Positions 1 to 5,689 of a stretch of 8,125 nucleotides of DNA are shown piece after piece. The stretch lies in assembly GCA_028705705.1 (NCBI GenBank), contig JAQWCZ010000083.1:1-8125 (forward strand), in the 5' to 3' direction. The translations under genes were made by a program, and so were the position numbers. This DNA is from Paludibacter sp. (GTDB taxonomy: Bacteria; Bacteroidota; Bacteroidia; Bacteroidales; Paludibacteraceae). A model generated the notes under the pieces. That model did not search any database, was not told the DNA's origin, and saw nothing but the letters and a program-made list of their open reading frames with translations. Numbering within the stretch: the first letter of the stretch is position 1; each line of letters begins with the position of its first letter.

Positions 1-860
1 ATGATAAACGAACATCCCCAATACTCCATGTTTCCGGATATCAATCGTACCAAGCTGGAATTGAAATTTGTAGCAAGGTTCGACGGTTCAATCAGCCGCG
101 AGAATATCAATCGTACCAAGCTGGAATTGAAATATTGTTTTTCACAAGAAACTACCCTCTGCCCGGTGATATCAATCGTACCAAGCTGGAATTGAAATAA
201 GGCATAAAGGATTGTGCATAAATCATTGCTCTTAGATATCAATCGTACCAAGCTGGAATTGAAATATCCCATTACGATATTCAGGCTTTAAATTTTTAGT
301 GATATCAATCGTACCAAGCTGGAATTGAAATTCCCGATAATGATTGTCGGCATTGAGGGTGTTCCGATATCAATCGTACCAAGCTGGAATTGAAATTTGA
401 AAAAATCAATCAGTTGATTTCAGACATGGTTATATCAATCGTACCAAGCTGGAATTGAAATTTGAATTTATGATTACGTTTTTCAGTCTCTACAACATAT
501 CAATCGTACCAAGCTGGAATTGAAATTCCAGTAGATGCCTGCCCCTGGTGTTATCCTGACTAAATATCAATCGTACCAAGCTGGAATTGAAATTGTTGAA
601 ACGCTTGATAGATCCTTTTTAAGATCCTTATATCAATCGTACCAAGCTGGAATTGAAATCTTGACTAAAGTCGATATCTCCATCCACGGTAATACATATC
701 AATCGTACCAAGCTGGAATTGAAATTGACAACATATAACCACCTATTCCAAGTGCTTCATCATATCAATCGTACCAAGCTGGAATTGAAATGACTCTTGG
801 TCATTAGAAACACCTGTAGGCAAATAATATCAATCGTACCAAGCTGGAATTGAAATATTA

Positions 861-877
861 TGCACGCACTGCGTGCA
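861..877. repeat. Perfect hairpin inside the last (oldest) spacer
   Basis: TGCACGC (861-867) and GCGTGCA (871-877) are perfect reverse complements separated by ACT. Skipping one mismatched pair, TT (858-859) and AA (879-880) extend the arms. It fills about half of the 33-nt spacer at 857-889. It may be inherited from the protospacer, for example a terminator or dyad operator in an invading element. Confidence 0.75.
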
Positions 878-889
878 CAATTGAGTTGG

Positions 890-919
890 ACCACAATCGT
901 ACCAAGCTGGAATTGAAAC
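890..919 (+). repeat. Degenerate terminal CRISPR repeat
   Basis: From CAATCGT through ATTGAAA this copy matches the other repeats. Its first four bases read ACCA instead of ATAT, and its last base is C instead of T. Terminal repeats at the leader-distal end are normally the ones that drift, so this marks the trailer end of the array. The altered 3' end, ATTGAAAC, is itself the commonest form of the class 1 crRNA handle. Confidence 0.9.
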
Positions 920-934
920 AACAAATACTTCATC

Positions 935-961
935 AAATCAAAACTGAATTAGTTTCGATTT
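935..961 (+). terminator. Possible terminator or hairpin just after the CRISPR array
   Basis: Arms of 11 nt at 935-945 (AAATCAAAACT) and 951-961 (AGTTTCGATTT) pair with one A/C mismatch around a GAATT loop. The hairpin lies 15 nt past the last repeat, where the precursor crRNA transcript could end. The stem is AT-rich and there is no clean U tract after it, so termination is uncertain. Confidence 0.35.
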
Positions 962-996
962 AATTTGACAATTAAAAGGATAAAACGAATTGGCTA

Positions 997-1347
997 TCAG
1001 TCTGTATTAGTCTTAAGCCTGCTCAATTCATTTAAATTAAAAATATTTACTGTGTCAATTTCAATAAATGGATTACCCGCATTCCACATACCACCATAAG
1101 GATAAACCCAGTTATAGCTTTCGATGTAGTCAAGGTCGGATGAGATTAAGAAAAAATTACAATAGATTTTTTCATTTTCATTTGGGTTAATTTTTGAATA
1201 ACCTCTATTCCTTCTAATTTTCTCAATAAATTCTTCATCTGATTTATGAGGCAATATCTTTTCAACAACTTCATTATCTGTGCATTCTACCCAAAATGAG
1301 ATTTTATTCTCATGAATGAACGATTCTTTACAAAATAACCTGATCAA
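997..1347 (-). CDS. Hypothetical protein, possibly 5'-truncated
   Basis: A 116-residue frame of unknown function that I do not recognise. It is rich in Glu, Asn, Ile and Lys with several aromatic residues (for example ESYNWVYPYGGMWN near residues 76-89), has no signal peptide or membrane segment, and looks like a small soluble protein. Composition and codon choice look like real coding sequence. The only start candidate is TTG at 1345-1347, with no ribosome binding site. The first internal Met lies near residue 87. The same frame stays open upstream to a stop at about 1414-1416 but reads Phe- and Ser-rich low-complexity sequence there, in a patch of different composition. The natural N-terminus may therefore have been lost. 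It faces the CRISPR array, with its stop 77 bp beyond the last repeat. It could be an intact small accessory gene with a rare start or a relic. Confidence 0.45.
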   Translation of the reverse strand: MIRLFCKESFIHENKISFWVECTDNEVVEKILPHKSDEEFIEKIRRNRGYSKINPNENEKIYCNFFLISSDLDYIESYNWVYPYGGMWNAGNPFIEIDTVNIFNLNELSRLKTNTD

Positions 1348-1787
1348 TCGGACGAAGAAGAAGGAAGAAACCTTATGTAAGCGTGACGCGGAGACGCTTA
1401 TGATAAAGAAGGATTAAGACCTTTTGTGCCTTGTCCAATAGCCGGCCAGGGTCTTTTGATATAATTCTGCTGCCATCATAACATTTTACAATTTTGATTT
1501 GATGGCTAAGATAAATCCCAATCAGAAATCTGGAAAGATACTATAGCAGAGATACTTACGCATATTCTGTTTTTCTTCATTTTCTTTGTAAGCAACTATA
1601 AATGAGTTACTTCATTTTATAAAATTGTATCTTACTAACTTTTTTATATTCTCTTTTTAGTGTCCTAACTCGTTTGTTGTCAATTAAATAAATTGTAGTT
1701 AGAAGAAATTTGGCAGTTTTTTCTGCACCAAATTTTAAAATGATTTCAATTGATTGATTTAAAATTGAATTGGTTTTAAAATGAGTG
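1348..1787. other. Intergenic stretch with three successive dyads and no convincing gene
   Basis: No confident gene is seen. The first part (about 1350-1510) is richer in GC than its surroundings. It holds three inverted repeats in a row: TAAGCGT/ACGCTTA (1378-1384 with 1394-1400), AAGACC/GGTCTT (1416-1421 with 1450-1455) and GCCATCA/TGATGGC (1472-1478 with 1500-1506). The first is flanked by direct copies of CTTATG (1372-1377 and 1397-1402). The rest (about 1510-1787) is very AT-rich. It contains a minus-strand open frame at 1607-1834 whose distal part resembles coding sequence, but it has only a GTG start inside the next gene and is not called. Confidence 0.6.
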
Positions 1788-2204
1788 ATGCAAAAAGAAC
1801 TGATCCACAAAAAACAAATTATTGTAGGCGGCACTACGGAAACGCTTGGCAGTGAAACTATTACAGCCTTACAAAAAGTCGGCTACAGGGTGGTTTTTGC
1901 TTTTTCGGGTAAAGAAGTAACGAAATTATCTGTAAATAATGACAACATAGTTGCCATTATTATTGATAGAGACCAAAATGATTTTTCTCCTGTATCTCAA
2001 CCTGTAGAAAAATTCTGTATCACTCGTATCGCTCCGCTATTCATTCTGATTTCAGAATTCAGAATGAGTGCTGTTGCATTAGCATTACAGGAAGGATACG
2101 ATGAATTTTTGGCAAAACCTGTAGGTGCAGATGAACTCCTTTCAATATTGAAAAACACAGAACATCATCAATTCTACTTCGGCGGAAAATTTATTAATCA
2201 TTAA
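1788..2204 (+). CDS. Stand-alone pseudo-receiver domain protein
   Basis: About 138 residues forming a single response-regulator receiver domain with no output domain. Counting from the GTG at 1785, which directly precedes the ATG, the family landmarks fall at CheY-like spacing. Asp61 (IIIDRD) sits at the phospho-acceptor position, Ser90 (FILISEF) at the conserved Thr/Ser and Lys111 (FLAKP) at the conserved Lys. The acidic pair that binds Mg2+ at the end of strand 1 is replaced by Gly15-Gly16 (IIVGGT), so normal phosphorylation is unlikely. It probably acts as an unphosphorylated protein-protein module or a decoy, as atypical receivers do. It opens a unit with two exported-protein genes, the next starting 10 nt after its stop. 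GTG at 1785 and ATG at 1788 share the frame; an ATG at 1781 lies in another frame. No Shine-Dalgarno sequence is seen, as is usual in Bacteroidota. Confidence 0.8.
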   Translation: MQKELIHKKQIIVGGTTETLGSETITALQKVGYRVVFAFSGKEVTKLSVNNDNIVAIIIDRDQNDFSPVSQPVEKFCITRIAPLFILISEFRMSAVALALQEGYDEFLAKPVGADELLSILKNTEHHQFYFGGKFINH

Positions 2205-2214
2205 AAAATACATT

Positions 2215-2652
2215 ATGAAAAGATTTTTACCAATTATTGCTTTAATGACCATTGCACTTTGTGTAAAAGGCCAGGAGCTAACGGACCAGGAAGCAATAAT
2301 ACAGCAATGTATTGATTTGCCTGAACTTCAGCACCACTTTCCCCGTGAATCCAACGAAAATTTCATCCCGGTTCATATTATGCAATACCCTATGCAATTC
2401 GACGAGGCGTTAAATGTTAAAAAATTTGGAGTGTCACCGGTATTTATGAGTAGAGAAGAAATCTATGACAACAATGTCGATGCTTATTTTTTATTTAAAG
2501 AAATTGATGGTTCAGATAACGGAGGTTGGGCAAATTTTTCTTTTTATTATAATTATAATTCAGAAAAACAACATGTTATGCACGTATCACTCGAATTAGA
2601 AAAGATAAAAGGAAAATGGGTAATTATCAATTCAGACATTCAAAATTTTTAA
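2215..2652 (+). CDS. Small exported protein of unknown function
   Basis: 145 residues starting with a classical signal peptide: MKR, then a hydrophobic core through about residue 16, with a likely cut after VKG (residue 19). This predicts a mature protein of about 126 residues in the periplasm or beyond. A Cys at residue 16 lies in the core, but the preceding residues (I-A-L) are a poor lipobox, so a lipoprotein is unlikely. The second half alternates polar and aromatic residues (WANFSFYYNYN near 106-115, HVSLELEKIKGKWVIIN near 123-139), suggesting a beta-sheet ending in a Gly-Lys-Trp strand of the kind seen in NTF2/SnoaL-like folds; that resemblance is only inference. It has no T9SS sorting domain. 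It starts 10 nt after the pseudo-receiver gene and ends 18 nt before the large T9SS cargo gene, so co-transcription is likely and it may assist or bind that protein. Confidence 0.8.
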   Translation: MKRFLPIIALMTIALCVKGQELTDQEAIIQQCIDLPELQHHFPRESNENFIPVHIMQYPMQFDEALNVKKFGVSPVFMSREEIYDNNVDAYFLFKEIDGSDNGGWANFSFYYNYNSEKQHVMHVSLELEKIKGKWVIINSDIQNF

Positions 2653-2670
2653 CAATAATAAGTTGTTTTT

Positions 2671-5094
2671 ATGAAAGCCTTTTTTATAACAAAGAATAAG
2701 TCGATTCAATTTAGAATAGTAAACATTTGGGGCATGATATTTTTTTTCCATATGCTTGTGCCCGATGTAATTGCACAGTCTCCCTTGTGTGAGTCTTACC
2801 CAACATATTTTTGTTGTGAATATGTTTCAGAAGTTGAATTGAATGGTATAAAAAGAGCGGGAGCGCCTGATGCAACCGGTTTTTCAAGTGGTCCCGGATA
2901 TTTTGATTATACTGGCTCAAGTTTAACGACATTAACAGCCGGAAATACCTATCCTGTTTCTGTTACCGTAAAAACTAACTCTAAATATCAGGAGTTTGTA
3001 AAAATCTGGTTCGATTTTAATGGTAATGGTGTTTTAAATGATCCGGGAAAACTTGTTTTCGATCAGGTTAACACTTTCAATGGTACCTATGTATATTCCG
3101 GTAATATTACTGTTCCACCAGATGCCTTTAATGGCGATGTGTATATTCGGGTGGTTATGGTATATGCCAATTCCCCTGCATTATGCGGAACTTATTCCTA
3201 TGGCACTACAATTGACTTAAAGGCAACTATTACCGGAGGAATTGAATCACATGCACTAAATGTTAATATTTCCGGTGAAAATGGATATACAGGAGGAGTT
3301 ATCAGTTCTCCTTCAGGTATCAATACCAATTCGGGTTTAAACTCTGCTAACTTTGCAGAATCTTCTGTAATTCAATTAACCGCTACTCCATCGGGTTCAG
3401 CTAATTTTATAGACTGGTCCGGAGATATTTCCGGTTCTGATAACCCGATTTCAATAAACATGAACGAAGATAAAAATGTTGTTGCCAATTTTGGACCACC
3501 CAATGCTTCACCTGTGGCAACAAATGACAACTACACCGTCATTACCGGTGAAATCCTTTCCGGAAATTTACTTGAGAATGATTATGATGCCAATGGAGAT
3601 GATATTGAAATTACTGTTCAACCCACATTGGCGTACGGTGTATTTAATAGTTTTAACCTCGAAACCGGAGCTTTTGAATATTTAGCCCCAACAAACTGGG
3701 CCGGAACTTTCAGTTTCAATTATACCATAATCGATGGACAGGCCACATCGTCTGGAACTGCTACCATTACTGTTCTGGATAATATTCCGCCAGTTGCCGT
3801 AGCCCAGAACATTACTATTTATCTGGATGCCGATGGGCAGGCTTCAGTTGCTGCTGCTGACATTGACAACGGATCAACCGACGCTTGCGGCATTGCAACT
3901 TACGAACTCGATATCACCAGTTTCGATTGCGAAGATGTGGGCGCAAATACCGTAACCCTCACCGTAACCGATGTGAACAGTAACTCAGCATCGGCGGAAG
4001 CAGTGGTAACCGTGGAAGACAATATTGCTCCGACTGTTGTAACGCAAAACATTACCGTGCAGCTCGATGCAAACGGAACAGCAAAACTATTACCTGAGCA
4101 ACTGGATGCAGGCAGCAGCGATGTCTGTGGTATAGAAAAAATGGAAATCAGCCGGAACATTTTTGGCTGTGACGAACAGGGAGACCATACTGTTACCCTC
4201 ACTGTCTGGGACTATGCAGGGAATAAATCAACCTGTGATGCAAATGTATCGATAAAAGACACTTTGAAACCATTTTTTGTACCGGTTTCAGATATTCTTG
4301 TTACTGTTGACCGAAATATTTCTGAAATAGCCATAGATTATCCAGAGATAATTGCCAGTGATAATTGTACAATTATTAAGGAACAGGTTGAAGGATTGGG
4401 TGCCGGAGGTATTTTCCCGCTTGGAACTACCACAGAAACCTGGGTTGCCACCGATATTGCCGGTAATTCGACTTATCTTTCATTTAAGGTGATTGTTGCT
4501 CAAGAGCAAGAGGTGAATCATCCACCTCATGTGGAAAATCCGATAGATAACCAGGAACTTCATGTTTCCCAAAAACTGAAAATCCCAGTAAGTCCTGTTT
4601 TGGGCAGAATATTTAATGATAGTGACAACGATGTTTTAACACTGGAAATTTATCAGGAAGATACTGATACAATACCAGTTTGGATGAATTATGAAAATGA
4701 TACTTTAACAATTCAACCGACTATAGGTGATACCGGATGTGTGAATATTGTTGTACAGGCATTAGATTTGGGAGGGTTGTCAGCCAAGGATACTTTTCAG
4801 GTCTGTGTAAAAGATATTCCAGTAAATATTGACAACATATTAGCAGGAAAGGTTGATTTATTACTTTATCCTAATCCTACTCAAGGTGAGGTTATTATTG
4901 AAATAACCTCATCCTCAATAATTAGTATCGTTGACCTTGTCGTGTTGGATATAAAAGGAAGGCAAATATTTAATAAAAAATATCAGAATACTGAAAAAAT
5001 TATTTTTGATCTATCTGACAGGGTACCTGGAATGTATTTTGTAAAACTAAACATTGATGGGAATCAGATTGTTAAGAAGCTAATAGTAGACTGA
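2671..5094 (+). CDS. Multidomain T9SS-secreted surface protein (GEVED, HYR-like repeats, C-terminal sorting domain)
   Basis: 807 residues, complete. Residues 1-36 form a signal peptide with a long basic n-region and probable cleavage after IAQ. Residues about 50-190 are a GEVED-type domain (VKIWFDFNGNG, VYIRVVMV). Residues 195-275 resemble the divergent InlB B-repeat (IDWSGD, NVVANF). Residues 280-370 are cadherin-like (ATNDNYTV, LLENDYDANGD). Residues 371-450, 451-530 and 531-610 are three HYR-like repeats of exactly 80 residues, with paired Cys in the first two (406/420 and 486/500). Residues 617-715 are cadherin/dystroglycan-like. Residues 730-807 are a type A T9SS sorting domain (LLYPNPTQGE, PGMYFVKL, VKKLIVD). 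The protein should cross the inner membrane by Sec and the outer membrane by T9SS, then be surface-anchored or released. No catalytic domain is visible, so an adhesin, matrix or binding role is likely. It is the last gene of a three-gene unit. GC is far higher across the first two HYR-like repeats than elsewhere in the gene. Confidence 0.93.
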   Translation: MKAFFITKNKSIQFRIVNIWGMIFFFHMLVPDVIAQSPLCESYPTYFCCEYVSEVELNGIKRAGAPDATGFSSGPGYFDYTGSSLTTLTAGNTYPVSVTVKTNSKYQEFVKIWFDFNGNGVLNDPGKLVFDQVNTFNGTYVYSGNITVPPDAFNGDVYIRVVMVYANSPALCGTYSYGTTIDLKATITGGIESHALNVNISGENGYTGGVISSPSGINTNSGLNSANFAESSVIQLTATPSGSANFIDWSGDISGSDNPISINMNEDKNVVANFGPPNASPVATNDNYTVITGEILSGNLLENDYDANGDDIEITVQPTLAYGVFNSFNLETGAFEYLAPTNWAGTFSFNYTIIDGQATSSGTATITVLDNIPPVAVAQNITIYLDADGQASVAAADIDNGSTDACGIATYELDITSFDCEDVGANTVTLTVTDVNSNSASAEAVVTVEDNIAPTVVTQNITVQLDANGTAKLLPEQLDAGSSDVCGIEKMEISRNIFGCDEQGDHTVTLTVWDYAGNKSTCDANVSIKDTLKPFFVPVSDILVTVDRNISEIAIDYPEIIASDNCTIIKEQVEGLGAGGIFPLGTTTETWVATDIAGNSTYLSFKVIVAQEQEVNHPPHVENPIDNQELHVSQKLKIPVSPVLGRIFNDSDNDVLTLEIYQEDTDTIPVWMNYENDTLTIQPTIGDTGCVNIVVQALDLGGLSAKDTFQVCVKDIPVNIDNILAGKVDLLLYPNPTQGEVIIEITSSSIISIVDLVVLDIKGRQIFNKKYQNTEKIIFDLSDRVPGMYFVKLNIDGNQIVKKLIVD

Positions 5095-5122
5095 TATTAA
5101 TATTTTTGTCGTAAGAAGAAGA

Positions 5123-5144
5123 AAAGTCGATAAAACTCGGCTTT
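5123..5144 (+). terminator. Weak terminator candidate after the T9SS cargo gene
   Basis: AAAGTCGA (5123-5130) pairs with TCGGCTTT (5137-5144) through one G-U wobble around the loop TAAAAC. It lies 28 nt past the stop of the 807-residue protein. The tail is TTTATATAAT rather than a pure T run, so it would be a modest terminator for the three-gene unit. Confidence 0.4.
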
Positions 5145-5483
5145 ATATAATGTGTGATTAGTTTTGTTTTCATACACAGTCCATTTTTAAGGTTAATAAA
5201 TAATTTTCCCACGTTATAAACAACGTCTTTAATCGAAATTAACAATCCTGCTAAATCCGCCCAAAGTGGAAGCACATGCAAACTCACTAAAAGAACAAAA
5301 ATAGTTAGCAATCATCTTGAATTGACATGTAATATTTTCATAAATTATTTGAGACTAATTCTCCTTTTTCAGCAAAAACAGAATTATTCAAAATTAATCC
5401 TTATGGGACTCGAATATGTAAGTGTCTATTTTAAAACTGATTACGCCTTTATTGAAATGTCCTTGATTTTAGCTCGAACACAT

Positions 5484-5518
5484 AAAAGCCCCGTAATAAT
5501 TAGTATTACGAGGCTTTT
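5484..5518. terminator. Strong, bidirectional-looking hairpin terminator
   Basis: Fifteen-nt arms pair with a single C/A mismatch: AAAAGCC-C-CGTAATA (5484-5498) with TATTACG-A-GGCTTTT (5504-5518), around the loop ATTAG. The stem starts with A4 and ends with T4, so it can serve as an intrinsic terminator on either strand. No confident gene ends next to it on either side; the nearest are the cargo gene (stop at 5094) and the TetR gene starting at 5690. Confidence 0.75.
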
Positions 5519-5658
5519 GATTTCTTAACGTGACCCTTGCGGTACAAAATTCGAACCATTTGATAGCAGATTTAAAGCTTTTAGGAGACATCTTAGCTTT
5601 ATGAAACTGTCAAATTTAAAATGCGAACAAAAGCAAAAATAATCTAGTAAATTATATT

Positions 5659-5666
5659 TATATTTG
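5659..5666 (+). promoter_or_regulatory. Putative Bacteroidota -7 box upstream of the TetR gene
   Basis: TATATTTG matches the Bacteroidota primary sigma factor -7 consensus TAnnTTTG and lies 23 nt before the ATG at 5690, giving a short leader. No TTTG -33 element is visible at the expected distance, so this is a half match in AT-rich sequence. Confidence 0.35.
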
Positions 5667-5689
5667 AACTAAAAAACAAAATTAGTCAA

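Larger units (their letters stand above)
1..919 (+). CRISPR. CRISPR array, leader-distal part (14 repeats, 13 full spacers plus one at the window edge)
   Basis: Thirteen identical 30-bp repeats start at 38, 104, 169, 236, 302, 367, 432, 497, 564, 630, 696, 762 and 827, and a degenerate fourteenth lies at 890-919. The repeat begins ATATCAATCG, has CCAAGCTGG in the middle and ends GAATTGAAAT. Bases just outside it vary, which fixes the 30-bp unit. Spacers are 35-37 nt, except the last at 33, and all differ. Bases 1-37 match one spacer length, so the window probably opens right after another repeat. The ATTGAAAT end matches the 8-nt 5' handle of type I and type III crRNAs. With decay confined to the right-hand repeat, this puts the leader on the left and transcription on the plus strand. 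No cas gene is in the window, so the subtype cannot be set. Short open frames across the array are artefacts of its periodicity. Confidence 0.98.
5145..5689. other. Long intergenic region between the cargo gene and the TetR gene
   Basis: No convincing gene is seen. A minus-strand frame at 5072-5311 and a plus-strand frame at 5322-5528 are open, but neither has recognisable features. The first runs into the cargo gene's 3' end; the second reads through the hairpin at 5484-5518. What the stretch holds is that strong hairpin, a short tRNA-tail-like string on the minus strand (5531-5557), an AAAGCTTT palindrome (5574-5581) and the putative TetR promoter. Confidence 0.6.

Noticed and set aside
1..195. 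Open frame starting at the first base, across the CRISPR repeats
   Set aside because: It contains repeated INRTKLELK units created by the repeat period; repeats and spacers explain it fully.
610..629. Direct repeat AGATCCTT-TTTA-AGATCCTT inside one spacer
   Set aside because: Short and probably inherited from the protospacer; no link to array structure.
535..738. Open frame over the right half of the array (YQSYQAGIEI units)
   Set aside because: Same artefact: a periodic translation of CRISPR repeats.
726..738. Possible self-targeting spacer: ATTGACAACATAT at a repeat-spacer border also occurs near 4828 in the T9SS gene
   Set aside because: Only 13 nt match, several of them from the repeat; the rest of the spacer does not match.
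2215..2265. Lipoprotein signal in the small exported protein (Cys at residue 16)
   Set aside because: Residues before the Cys (I-A-L) do not fit a lipobox, and a normal signal-peptidase site follows at VKG.
2711..2932. Minus-strand open frame inside the T9SS cargo gene, and similar ones at 3900-4202 and plus-strand 3038-3220 and 3476-3685
   Set aside because: Shadows of the well-supported 807-residue gene.
5072..5311. Minus-strand frame of 79 codons with a hydrophobic start
   Set aside because: It overlaps the 3' end of the cargo gene, has no recognisable motif and no promoter or ribosome binding site. It is kept only as a remote possibility.
5322..5528. Plus-strand frame of 68 codons before the TetR gene
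   Set aside because: It reads through both arms of the strong hairpin at 5484-5518 and has no protein-like features.
5531..5557. Functional tRNA gene on the minus strand
   Set aside because: Only a TTCGAA-containing tail is present; the T-stem does not pair and no anticodon or D arm lies upstream.
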